This document shows, piece by piece, positions 34,158-45,567 of a DNA stretch of 64,000 bases. This DNA comes from Pseudopithomyces maydicus (Eukaryota > Ascomycota > Dothideomycetes > Pleosporales > Didymosphaeriaceae), in assembly GCA_026873275.1 (NCBI GenBank), contig JANTUC010000008.1, positions 1,736,001-1,800,000 on the forward strand, read 5' to 3'. Numbering within the stretch: position 1 is the stretch's first letter; each line of letters opens with the position of its first letter. The translations under genes were made by a program, and so were the position numbers. The notes under the pieces are model-generated. The model saw only the letters and a list, made by a program, of their open reading frames with translations, searched no databases and was not told the origin of the DNA.

Positions 34158-37100
34158 ATGATGGGTAAGAAGAAGGGCCACAGCAAGAAAAAGACACCCA
34201 AGAATCGCGCAAGAACAGCGCTCAGAGACGAAATTCGGCGAGAACTCGAGCGATCTACTTACAAGAGAACATACCGAGAAGTGAATTTTGTCTCGCTGGA
34301 ATTCATATCCTTTCTCTTCAAGAAAGACAATCCAACCAAATTGCGCCTAAGCCTTCAGGATGATTGGGAAAACTTGCAGATAGATGGATCTGATCTATCT
34401 GCATCTTTTGAAACCACTAAAATCGATCACCTGGAAGATTTCGTTTTGAAATCCGCTTGCAAGCTCTATGCGCTTCTCTTGCTTTTAGGACAATCCCAGC
34501 GAATAGTTGCTATCTCTCAGGATGACCATCCACCAACAGACCAGATATTCAAGCAAAGTATCACACGCGACGCTCACTACTGTACTTTGGAGTTTCTTAA
34601 TTCAAACTCTCACTTGAAGGACATTGCACCAGATATCTTCCGGACACAATGGTATATTCCGCCCATCCTGTCTCGGTCTTCGACACAGGACTTTCCCAAA
34701 GAACATTTCCGTTTTCCATTCATCGGTATACCTGGAAGAGAAGGAGGAGGAAGTGGCGGTGCTGTGACCCGTGTGAAGATTGCAAATGGGCACTTGAGAA
34801 CTGAAGAACCGGAAAAGGTTCAGGTAAGTAAAAAAGATCAAAAGATATGTTATACAAAGCTGATAGTCCCATAATAGGGTGTTGTTCTGGCTCATAAAGA
34901 AATTGAGATCCGAGATGACTTGAAAAAGCTCATGCGAGAGGTTGAATCCATGCGAGCTCGCAAGACGCACCCAAACATCGTAGAATTTTACGCAAGCTTC
35001 AGGGCAGGACGTGAGGATCCGTGGCAAAAGAATTCACCAGTTGAGTGCTTGCATTTGATCTTCGAGCATGCCGATGGCGGGGATCTACGGGACTGGTTAA
35101 AGCAAGGTACCACGCCCAGCCACCTGAAAGATAAGATTAAGCGGGGGACAGAAATCATACGCGGTATCCAGGACCTCGTTGCTGCTGTTACGTTCATACA
35201 TTCGGATATTAACAAGCAAATCGGCTATCATCATGACATAAAGCCGAATAATATAGTGTTGTTTAGAGGGCCACCTGCAATTTGGAAAATATGTGACTTT
35301 GGGTTGGCTAACTTGAAGCATCGCGATGACGAAAGTGGTACCAAAGGAGGCCCAGATGGCATCGGAACCAAAATGTACAGACCCCCGGAGAGCATGGAGA
35401 ATAAACCACATGGCCGTGCATTTGATGTTTACTCCTTGGGATGCGTTCTACTAGAGCTGGCCACTGTCTGGGAGTATGGATGGGATGGTGCAAAACTCGC
35501 GGAGTTTCGCGAACGGCGACGCGATAACAAACAGCGACGCGTCGTTGTGGATAATTCTGAAGACGATGATTCATATCAGAATAATCCCAATGTTGTTCAA
35601 GAATGGATACATCAACTTCGCCAGAGTGATCTCAATCCGAGAGAAGGGGAAACGAAAACACCCAACCGAAAACAGAACTCTGGCATCAGTAGTGAGGAAA
35701 GATCTCGACATATTTTCAAAACTTTATTGAATCTTATCGAGGGTATGATGAAAGAAAAAACGCAACGGTTATTGATCTGGGAGGTCAATATCGACTTATA
35801 CGAGATCATGAGCAATAGAACGCCAGAAGAGCTCAAGCAACATTTCAGAAGCATCGTACAGAAGCCCAAAACTGCAGTCAATGGCTTTGACAATATACAC
35901 AACCCTCTAAGAAGAGCCAAGGAAAGAGGCAGAGATAAAGAGTGGCAAATTCAAATTCTCATCGACAACCTCTGGTCGATCTCGAAACCTGAGGTAGACG
36001 AGAGAGTGCCTCCGTTGCCAGCTGATCTGCAAAAACCTTACTCAACACTAACAGCATGTCCACAAAACGATGAGTTCCAGTCTCATGTTCTTTTTGGACG
36101 CCATGAGATCGATAAACAACTTGGCAGCATGTTCTCCAAAGGCAATCATGTTGGGCTCTATGGGGCGAGTGGGGCTGGGTAGGTGATCATGTATTTTCAC
36201 AGAGATATTCAACAACTGATTTATTTCTAGTAAATCACACTTGGCGTATAAGTATGTCAATCGATTCCGTAATGCTCAGTTGCCGAAGGAAAGAAGACAT
36301 ACATTTTGGTTGGAGGCTGGCACGGAATCTCGGCTACGTCAAACCGTACTCAGAGCTGCTGAATGTATCAGCATAACAATTTCCGAATCAGAAGATTCAT
36401 TGGCAGCTTTCAAAAGATGGCTAGATGAGCCTTCGAAGGGCCCGTGGATCATGGTAGTTGACGGGCTCGATAGCCTTCCTGTTGCGAGGCTCGTAAAAGG
36501 TATCTTACCTAAAAAGACTGGCCAAATATTGATCACAGCCAATAGGAGAGAGATATTGGATGAGTTAGGCATACAGAACGAATTCTGTATCCCAGTGGGA
36601 GTTTTAGAGCTCAGTGCCCGTCGGGATCTGTTTCAAGCGTATAATGACGACGTCCTTGACACCACGGATATGGACAAGATGCTCAAAGAGTATGAATTGC
36701 CGTTTCTCTTGAAAACCGTGGCCAATTATCTCCAAAAGTCAGGGATTTCTACATCCACGTGGTTCGAAGCCATGAAGAGCGGGGATATATATCAGTCTCT
36801 GAAACATTTACTCAAAGACCGGTTGAGTTATCATCGAGTTTTTCTCCCATTGATCGCAGACGCCTCGCAGGATACCAGACTGGATTACTTTCCAAAAGAT
36901 CCCCCGCAATTCCGAGAATTTCCAAGTGCACCATTCAAACTTCTAGCTGAGATGTCGTGCTTCAACAAAGATGAGATTGATCTCAGCCTCATACAGCAAA
37001 ACTATGAAAACCAGACGAGATTGCTGGAAATGCTAGGATTCCTCCAGGGCTGTACTCTCATTGGAAAAGGGAAAGGCAAAAATGCTAACCGGTACTTCAT

Positions 37101-38667
37101 GCATGAGAGCATTCAGGAAATGGTCCGCATGTGGGTGGAACAGAGTATGGGGCCTCGAAGCCTCCTCGAACTACATGAGACCGCTTTATGCATGCTACTC
37201 GCCCGATACAAGAGCGACAAAAAGAAAGGCGATGCTCCTCGGTCAACGTACATACTAAAACTGAGATATATGCCTCACTTTGAGCGTTTTCTGCAATTTA
37301 TCAAAACTTGCAAGAAAGAAGATTCCTTTCCAGGATATGAATGCTCGGACAACATGGTACAAGCAGCGATTACCTTCATTCATGTTTATCTTGATGAAGG
37401 TCGCTGTGCTGATGCAGCATGCATCCTGGAATTTACCCGATGCCTATATACAAAGGGGTTCAAATTCAAGCCGCAGTTGTCTCGTCATCTGTCGAAGGCA
37501 TATACGCTTTCCCCCTTAGCAAGAGAGCAAAGATATGTCTACGTCCAGGCTGCAGATTACCTGAAAGAGGTCGTCAACGAATGGGCGGATCAACCCGGTG
37601 GAGTGAAGCAAAAATGGTTGTGTGTAATTGAACTTGGTGAGCTTTATTGCAAGTTCATGCGACCGAAGGAAGCATATGAAGTGATTAAAACGCTGAGCGA
37701 AGTCAACTTACAGGTCGATTTGGCCACAAAGGAGGCTCGGGTCATGAGACCAGCTGGTTTCCTCCAGGCTCTTTGGTCAGGTAGCGATCACGTAGTCCAA
37801 CCGGTGATGAATCTCCTCGGCTACGAAGTGAAGAGACGTAGCCAACAAAGGTTCCAAGATCAGGAGACAGAGATGGAATTTGCGATACTCAAACGAATTG
37901 CAGAAGCCCGGATTAACTTCACGTTGGCCAAGCTGTCTCCCCCATCGATCCGACAAGAACAGTTGAAAAAGGCCCACTCCGCTTTCTCTGATGCCAGTCT
38001 AGCTATCAAGTCATGGTTCCCGCGAAATAAGAAATGGATTGCAGAAGTGGATGAAAGCATCGCCGACATCCTGCGATCAACCGGACAGACGGACTGGATT
38101 ATCGAAGCCGTGGAGATCTATCGTGATATTATGAGGCCTTTAATACCAGAAATAGAGGACGCCAAAAGAGTTGACAGTCAGAAGGCCAAGTGGCGTATTG
38201 ACTGTAAGATCGCGTGTGCACAATTACAGCTCGATCCAGTGTCCAAGAAAGCCGCAATCAACGCTCTGAATATCTTGGTTGCATCTTATGAGTCTTCAGA
38301 TAGACTGAGAGATGGCAATAACAGCGAGGATGTGCGCGCTTGTGCATACCTCTTGCAAGATGCTTACAGACAGGCCGGTGAGATACAGAAAGCCGAAGAT
38401 ATTGAAAAGCACTATCGTCTAGAACATCTCGGCACATATAGCAACCACCCCAATGCAGTGATCTCGAGTGATCTCTTGGATTATTTAATGGAGCATCCGA
38501 TCGCTGCATGGTTGATAGGAGCTGTTTTTTCGTTCTCAATTCTCGCTATGATGGCAACAAAAATGCTTCGCAAAGACCCGTTCTCCGAAGAAATCATATA
38601 CAGCCAATATACATTGACTCCATACTACTACACATTCGACGGCTACGTAACTAGATGGGGTGTATGA
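34158..38667 (+). CDS. NLR-like protein: protein kinase, NB-ARC-type NTPase, helical repeats, C-terminal TM
   Basis: Exons 34158-34823, 34878-36178 and 36231-38667 give 1467 residues. A basic N-terminus (MMGKKKGHSKKKTPKNRART) and helical region lead to a kinase with Gly loop GREGGGSGGAVTRVKI, Lys in VVLAHKEI (~K229), Glu in MREVESMRA, catalytic loop YHHDIKPNNIV (HHD instead of HRD), DFG in ICDFGLANL, PPE in MYRPPES and DVYSLGCVLLELAT, so it looks active. At ~647-657 a P-loop, GLYGASGAGKSHLAYKY, is completed exactly across intron 2. Walker B is WIMVVDGLDSL and a sensor-like strand is GQILITANRREILDE. A long helical TPR-like region ends in a hydrophobic helix (IAAWLIGAVFSFSILAMM) plus a Tyr-rich tail. 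By analogy with fungal NLRs it may sense non-self or stress; no function is proven. MMGK or the next Met may be the start. Confidence 0.88.
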
Positions 38668-39543
38668 TTAGGCAACGAAACAATGTGTGAACATAGAATC
38701 AGCCCAAGAAGAGATCCGACGGCGGACCAGGATAAATAGACCGTAATTCATCTAGCTCGTATTTTCAGTCATTCACTTATCATCGCGAGGACTTAAACAG
38801 ATCATTCCGAGGCTATCCAAATGACAAACCAGACGAAACGACCTCATCAGATAGCTGCACTAGAAAAACAGATTCAGCTATAATACTGCGCTTTTTTCTC
38901 GGTCTTCCTAATTTCCTGTTTCCAGGGTGTTTTTCCTCTTTTTTTTATGCTGTAGCAAGAGAAGTGATGCAGAACAGCAATCAGCAGGTTGGTCATATTA
39001 AGAAGAAAGCTCCGAAGTCATCTGGATGTGTGTATTTAATCCAATGGAATTCACTTTGTGCAAATGATTGAGTTACGGCGGTAGAAGACGCTATCGCGCG
39101 CGCAGTGCGGGAGTTCGCGGTTGAGAGTGTGTTTGGTCACTTGTCACAAGTTCAAGTACATGAAGCCACAAGCAAGGGTTGTCAGAAGAGAAGCAAATGT
39201 GTCTGAGAACATCGGATGGCTCGGTTGGAAATGATAGAATTATAGCCAAGCGATAGATAAATGTGAAATGGTTAGAAAGATCGGACGGCACTTGAGCTAA
39301 TCCTTGCAATCCCACAAAGCACCATTTGTACAGAATGCAGTACCGCAATATCCCCCACCAAAAACGCCTCTCCATTGGGTATATACGCTCATTAAGATCG
39401 TCAGTGTGATTGTTACCACTAACAAAAAACGTCGCCTCGTGAGAATCGTTCAGCTTCCATGTAACTTCGCCATCGAACCGATTATACGCCGCGCCGAGAG
39501 ATCGCTCGATTGACAGGCATACCAAGAGGCGCCTGACAGCTAG
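38668..39543. other. Intergenic with an open minus frame of unclear status
   Basis: A minus frame at 39091-39525 (144 codons, containing RSLGAAYNRFDGEVTWKLND and FFVSGNNHTDDLNERIYPME) has protein-like composition and lies just downstream of the 39544-40168 gene. I could not find a GT-AG pair that joins them in phase, so I do not annotate it as an exon. Confidence 0.35.
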
Positions 39544-40168
39544 TCATATCGTACCAATACCTAGAGCCTTCGTTAGCGTGGCACGACTCGTGTCACCCAA
39601 ACAAGACGTACGTGGGCTGGGTACGGTTGCATGCGCAGTGTATTCAGACAACGTGTCCGTCAGTTGCCTTTTTAAAGCATATGCTTCACTAGCTGCACCA
39701 AAATCTGGGTGCTTGTATGTCCCAAAAGTGTGTTCTATTGGTTCGGTGGAGTCGTCGTCGGCTGGTAGGTGTGCGTTGGTGGAGGGCTCTGATGGGGATG
39801 ATCGCTCGACGATGGGGTCGAATGGATTTCGAGAACTCTCGCTGCGGACTTCGCTGGCAAGACGTCTATGAAGGCCAGTCAGCATTGCATCTCCATGGAA
39901 GGAACATGCTGGCTTACCCAGCTGCGGGCCCTAGGCCCTCAAGCTTCATTCCCACTGCGCTGGGAGCGACGCCGCATATTGTTACCACGCAGGCAACACA
40001 CTTAGCGCTATGAGTCAAATGGCGAGCTACATGGCCTTTGAGGCGGTGTTTCAGCTTGTCGAGGTATTCGTGAGAATCTATGGTGTTGCGGGGTGCAGTG
40101 ATGATACGGAGCGGCCATAAGCCCTGGCTATGCGATCGATCCATCGTGGGCCGATGTCCGAGAATCAT
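39544..40168 (-). CDS. Hypothetical two-exon protein
   Basis: Exon 1 (40168-39918) and exon 2 (39865-39544) are linked by a 52-base intron with a clean GTAAGC donor, a CTGAC branch-like site and a CATAG acceptor, and join in phase (GLGPAAG to RLASEVRSESSRNPFDPI). The result is about 190 residues. The first half has a basic stretch (KLKHRLKGHVARHLTHS) and a short hydrophobic Cys-containing patch (CVACVVTICGVAPSAVG). The second half is Ser/Pro-rich and then EHTFGTYKHPDFGAASEAYA. I do not recognise the family. The in-phase intron is the main evidence. It may extend leftward to 39091 by another exon. Confidence 0.4.
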
Positions 40169-40792
40169 CTAAAGGTTGTGCTGGTCGAGCGAACAAGTTC
40201 GAGACGTCAGGGATGAAGTGTTTCTCGCGTTAAAGAGGAGTTGAGAGACCTGCTGCCAGCCATCACATCACAGCCTTGGACATTATGGACCGTGCTTAGT
40301 CCTTCACTGTGTATGTAATACTTTGATAGCCTTGCCGTCGGGCTGCTTACGAAAGCGCTACAAATCGACATAGGCATATTTAATCACGAGGTGTCCCATG
40401 ATACTTCTGATCATAGAGCGTTGTATCAACGATAAAGCACCTGGTGAAGCCATTTGAGTTGCAGGATTCGACCAGTGACGTCACAAATTACACTTGTTAC
40501 ATGAAGTACCTCGAGCGCTTTGCGCAAGTTTAACACTAAGAACAATAATTCGGTTCATCATATGTCCAGAGAACTCGTCATTATCATGATCTTACTCATT
40601 TTCAACTACAATAGAAGTTGATTTTCTATAGGTCACGGGATGCTAAGCCTCCATCAAGGTCAAATACGAGACGCCGCCAATATCCAGCACATCAACAGGA
40701 TTGAAATGGATGCTTTTGGTAACAACCTAACTTCTTACAGATAGTGTTGTATCAATAGTCTTTGCTCCCCGACAGCCATTTCGGGAAGCGTT
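40169..40792. other. Intergenic, no supported gene
   Basis: AT-rich stretch between two minus-strand genes; no domain-bearing frame or RNA gene recognised. Confidence 0.4.
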
Positions 40793-41024
40793 TCATTTCG
40801 GCACGCGCAGTTCGTCTTCCTCTTTGCTTGCTGTGCGAGTCTCTCCGGGACTTAGTGTCACCTTCACAACATATTTGGTATCACTAGAAGCAAGCTTGGT
40901 CACTTCTCCTTTGTACCATTCACCTGTAAAGCCATCAGAATTTAAGCCAGCGTCGCATCTGTGAGCATGTCTTACCACCTTCTTTCGCCTCCACCTTATC
41001 GCCTACTTTGTACTTCCTGGCCAT
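40793..41024 (-). CDS. Small Tudor/SH3-like protein
   Basis: Exon 1 (41024-40976, MARKYKVGDKVEAKEG) and exon 2 (40923-40793, GEWYKGEVTKLASSDTKYVV to RVPK), joined by a 52-base GT-AG intron, give only 59 residues. The pattern of a basic start, KVGDKVEA and then WYKGEVTKL and Y-V-V-K-V strands is that of a single small beta-barrel of Tudor/SH3 type, as in the fungal hypervirulence-associated TUDOR domain family. Binding partner unknown. It sits between the two larger STAND/ankyrin genes. A frame further upstream on the same strand (41110-41215, MARGKRQTKVTAWYKISQPD) could be another exon but does not join in phase with this one. Confidence 0.65.
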
Positions 41025-41477
41025 TTGTGTTCCTTCTTGGGTACCTGAGTTAATGTTAGTCTGATTCTCATATTAACATGTGTTGATCTGCTCCAAAGCT
41101 CTTCTACATACGTTAAGATGATTTCGTGAAGCAGGTGTTTTGGATGAGGCGAGGCGTTATCAGGCTGTGAAATTTTATACCAGGCAGTCACTTTTGTTTG
41201 CCTTTTGCCTCGTGCCATATCGATCCTTGCACAGCCTTGCAGCATCTCACCGGCGCGGCATTTGCTGTTGTATTACATAAACACCCAAGCGAGGCCGCCA
41301 ATACGTATGGGCAAACCTTTGGGGCTGAGCATCTTGAGGAAAACAACCACGAACATCATCTTCAGCCCAGTTTCCCAATCCTTTTCGACATTCTTTGTGC
41401 ATGAAAAATCGTTGTAGTCATCCATTGCCGCTTCCAGTAACCCTTGCATCTCGCGCGTTGCGAGCCAAGTAGAAAAC
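41025..41477. other. Divergent intergenic region before ankyrin gene
   Basis: Holds the leaders of the small Tudor-like gene and the ankyrin gene. An unassigned minus frame at about 41110-41215 is noted, but it is not supported as a gene. Confidence 0.35.
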
Positions 41478-43607
41478 ATGGATCCAACTTCATTTGCCGC
41501 CAGTGTAGTTGCCCTACTCACCGCTGCTGGAGCGAGTTGTGACTTTATATACAACTTCATCCTCGACATTTCAGAGCTTCCAGAGGAGATTCATATGCAG
41601 GCCATAAAACTGAAATGTCTGGAAGGGTCAATATCAGATCTCCTTCTTTTTTACGAACAGAACCAGGCGCTAGCAGAAATTCATATGGACCCTTTCCTGA
41701 AAAATCATTTGAGCAAGTTTCGCGACGATACCGAATTGATAGAAAAGAAGATTAAGAAGCGCAGTACCCGGTTGGATCAAGGTCGTGCATGGCACATACG
41801 CGAGCGATTATTATGGATATCATCAAATCGACGGATGCGCAAATTCTCAAGCTCACTAGATGATTGGATGACAATTTTGTCAATTGCCACAATGAAAACA
41901 AAGTTGTATGTCCAGACATACATCCAAAACAGTACAAGTCTCACTGAAACTTTCCAGAGCACTACTAGTTAAGATTGAACAGCGAACCGAGAAGATACAT
42001 ACTTCGCTTACTGCGACAGAACCTGGGTCTCTCGTTACCCATGAGTTCCCGAGTCGTCCTAAACACGAGTCTATCGCTCAGGAGATGCACCATCTTCCTC
42101 ATATACCAAATATTCCGGGTGGGAATATCGTCATGCCTATGCAGTCAGGCAGTTTCCCGAAGAGTTTCCTCGTGCAGAACACGAACCGAATAGAACCGGC
42201 TGGTGCCAATGTTCTACGTTGGATCACTATCTTTTCTAGTTTGTGGTCCTTACACCTGCAATTTGGTTCTGCAATGACAAAAACGTCGTCTGAACAAGGA
42301 AAGTCAATTTATAAAACGCTTTCGTGGATGGAAGGAATTTGTTTTGTATCAACTTTTCAGCTCCATAGACTACTGCCCCGTCGTTTCACATTGGTGCTAA
42401 CTGGCATCGCTCAATTGCCCACCATGGCCTTTTCTTGCAATATGAGTATCAAGTGCATTCTGGATACGAGTGATATACCGTATAGGGCATGCTTGAAGGG
42501 AGATTGGCCTTTATTGCGAGAGCTTATTCGAAGCAAGAAGGTTGGACTAACAGACTGTACTCCATACGGAAGTACTTTGCTACACGTTAGTGTACTTTTA
42601 GCTCTTAACATACAGATATTGACTTTTATACAGATAGCGGCACGCTCAAATCATTATGATATGGTTGTGGGCCTGCTTCAAGAAGGTGCCTTCGTAGATG
42701 TCGAAAATGATTTCGGGGAGTAAGTTATATTTTCCATAAAGAATCAGACTAATCACAAGACTAACAACTTAGGACACCCTTACAAGAGGCCGTGAGATGC
42801 GACTGTAATTATAATGTCTTAGATCGACTTGTCAGTGCAGGTGCAGACCTATTACATCAGGATAGATTTGGAAAGACACCCTTGCATGTTTATTTTAACT
42901 CAGCCTTCAGGACGCTTATCGAGTTCCATTGCTCTGAAATCGAAAGTACATCCCAGGACAATCGGGGTAGAACATTGGCTCATTATGTGGCACATACCAA
43001 CAGCTCCCAGCACGTGGATCTCATGCGATGCGTAAATGGTGATACAGCACCAATGAAAATAGCGGATGAAGAAGGAAGAATACCTCTCCACCTCGCTTGC
43101 AAGAGGGGGAATCTGGATGTGATACACTATTTGCTCAGTAGAAAAAATGTTGATGTCTCCATTCGGGATTATCAGGGACGCTCGCTACTACATTATGCCG
43201 CTGAGAGCCGTCGAGGCGTTCAAGTCATCGAAAGGCTTTTACAGCATGGCATCGGTCTACAAGCGGTCGATATTCATGGAAGGACTGCAATGCATCATGC
43301 AGCTTCAGAGGGTAACCTAGCAGTTGTTCAAAAACTCATCGAAGTCGGCACTGGCTCACAATTATCCATGCGGGATGATACACTAAAAACACCTCTTGAT
43401 CTCGCAAGTATAAATAGACAGACGGCCGTGGTTGAGTACCTAAGATCAGTCGTCGGAGAAGAGCTGCAAAGCATAGTTTGGAAAGATGATACCATGGATG
43501 ATTTAATCCCAGTGGAAAAACGCAGCACTATAATCGGACTTTCTTTACTCTCTTGGGCTGCTTTCAGTCTGATCATATTGGCCATCATAGGATCTCGGTT
43601 CAGCTAG
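41478..43607 (+). CDS. Fungal_N-like plus ankyrin repeats with C-terminal TM
   Basis: Exons 41478-41905, 41958-42585, 42634-42719 and 42773-43607 give 658 residues. The N-terminus (MDPTSFAASVVALLTAAGAS, then IYNFILDISELPEEI and a predicted helical bundle) matches the fungal STAND/NLR N-terminal domain type (Fungal_N). A middle region is followed by ankyrin repeats: CTPYGSTLLHIAARSNHYDM (two exons joined), FGETPLQEAV, EGRIPLHLACKRGNLDVIHY, QGRSLLHYAAESRRGVQVIE, HGRTAMHHAASEGNLAVVQK and KTPLDLASINRQTAVVEYL. The protein ends with one hydrophobic helix (LSLLSWAAFSLIILAIIG) and a six-residue tail. There is no NACHT or NB-ARC between the two modules, so it is not a full NLR. The intron splices all keep ankyrin consensus. 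Confidence 0.85.
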
Positions 43608-44039
43608 TAGAGAGCTGATTCTCTTTACGTTTCGACTATAGCAACAACTTCTCGACACCTTTGCGTTGGCAATTTCCTTTTCCCGGTATCTCAAGGAGGA
43701 TTTTAATGTATTTGTAAGTCACCAAGACACGTTCCGCTGCCACCTCATGAATCGATTTCTATATTGGCCTTCAGATACTAGCGCTGGGATTACCATGGCT
43801 TTATGAGATACAAGCATTGTCGTCGAAAGACAACTAAAGCTGATACTTCCCCGTAACTAAGGCGAATAGGATGTGTACAGTGAAAATTTTAGCGCATGTC
43901 GACACTGTACTAGACCTATGTAGGACTAGACGGCGTCAGCCGGGGCGGCACGTAGGACCCGTGACTGGTGGACCCTTCAAAAGTTGACCTCGGATCACCG
44001 TCGAGAAAACAAACTCACCGACATTCGAGCACGAATAAC
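43608..44039. other. Intergenic, no supported gene
   Basis: 3' flank of the ankyrin gene and promoter of the DMT transporter; nothing else recognised. Confidence 0.4.
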
Positions 44040-45385
44040 ATGAAATCATATGGTGCAACTGAGCCCGCTGTTGGGCGGAATGAGTCAAGCTCAGGATCAC
44101 CTCATTCAAACGAGTTGAACGAAAATGCCAACGCCGATCCTCGGCCCATCACCACTGGGCAAAAGTTGAAGCAGTTCTATGAACGCAACTTTGGTCTACT
44201 TCTTGTATTCCTGGCTCAGACATGCGGATCAATCGTATGTAGTAAATCTTGGATCTCTATATGTGTACCAATCTAATCAGAGCGTAGATGAACACATCAG
44301 CAAAACTGCTGGCAACAGGCTACGAAACAAAATTTCACGCTCTGCAGATCATCTTTGTTCGCATGTCTTGCACGACCGTGTTGAGTTGTCTGTACATCTG
44401 GTATAACAAGATTCCGAGATCTCAAGGTGTAACTGGGTTGTTGATCCTGCGCGGGTCTGCGGGGTTCATCGGACTGTTCGGATTATATTGTAATTGAACT
44501 CCACGACTTTGTTTTTCTTGACACTGGCTGACTTCAATAGATTCTCTTTCCTGGCTGGAGTTTGCTGATGCTACGGTGATCACATTTATTGTTCCTACAA
44601 TGACGGCTCTGGTTTGCTGGGCCTGGCTGCGGGAACCGTACACCATCAAAGAAGCGCTCGCTGGATTAATTGCCTTTACTGGTGTGTTGTTCGTTGCTCG
44701 TCCTCCATGGCTTTTCCCTGGCAAGCCGGTCGATCCTATCACTGGCGAGCCTTCTAAGGCTCCTGAAAATTCCGACAGCAACTCGCTATCTGTCCTTGCT
44801 TTCGGTATGATGGGTGAGAAGGGCCCCGCGCTTCCTTCAGTATCGGCCGAACAAAGAACTCTTGCGATTCTCCTTGCCATTCTAGGAACCTTTGGCGCCT
44901 CCACTGCCTATGCCACAATCCGAGTTATCGGCAAGCGCGCTCATTCACTGATCAGTGTCACCTATTTCGCCTTTCTATCTACCGTGGGATCTGCTTTCAT
45001 TATTCTGGTGCATCCAGACCTCAAATTTGTCATGCCTGAAAATCTGACCCAGTGGGGTCTACTCGCAATCATTGGGCTTGCAGGTTTCGCGTTACAATTT
45101 CTTCTTACCGAAGGCTTGCAAAGAGAAAAGGGAGGGAGGGCAACTAATCTAACGTACCTACAGTTAGTCTTTGCCCTGCTTATTGAGCGCATTATATGGG
45201 GAACTACGCCGCCAGTTGAAAGTTTATTCGGAGCCATGCTCATCATCGGCGCGGCTGTTTGGGTCAGTTTGCAAAAGAACGCCGAGAAGGGCATCAAGGC
45301 TACGGATGAAGAGAGCAGTCTACTGGGAGACGATCAGAATGAGGAAATCGATCGAAGGAGGAGTGTCGTTTCTATGGACAACTAG
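44040..45385 (+). CDS. EamA/DMT-superfamily membrane transporter
   Basis: Exons 44040-44234, 44288-44489 and 44541-45385 give 413 residues. After a Ser/Asn-rich cytosolic N-terminus (MKSYGATEPAVGRNES) there are about ten hydrophobic helices in two EamA repeats. Family marks are FHALQIIFVRMSCTTVLSCL, RGSAGFIGLFGLYYSLSWLE (across intron 2), FADATVITFIVPTMTAL, REPYTIKEALAGLIAFTGVL and, in the second half, GTTPPVESLFGAMLIIGAAV. It resembles SLC35G/drug-metabolite transporters of fungal vacuolar or plasma membranes. Substrate unknown. The C-terminus has an acidic ESSLLGDDQNEE tail with a possible dileucine sorting signal. An in-frame GTG at 43968 is not used as start because ATG 44040 is the first good one. 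Convergent with the SET gene. Confidence 0.9.
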
Positions 45386-45567
45386 ATGCGTTTTCACAAA
45401 ATCTCTCGGAGATACGGAACTTCTAAATACCGGTCCTTTCGTGGCGAGCATATCATCAACAACATCTACAGCTTTCTGATACCAACATGACTTCAGCATA
45501 GCATATCATCAAGCAAATCCTAGTTAATCGGGGTTGAATAAAAGCATTTACATTACTCACCGCTGGA

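Noticed and set aside
41110..41245. First exon of the Tudor-like gene (MARGKRQTKVTAWYKISQPD)
   Set aside because: Splicing from its GTATGT donor puts the next exon out of frame with MARKYKVGDKVEA; the latter has its own ATG.
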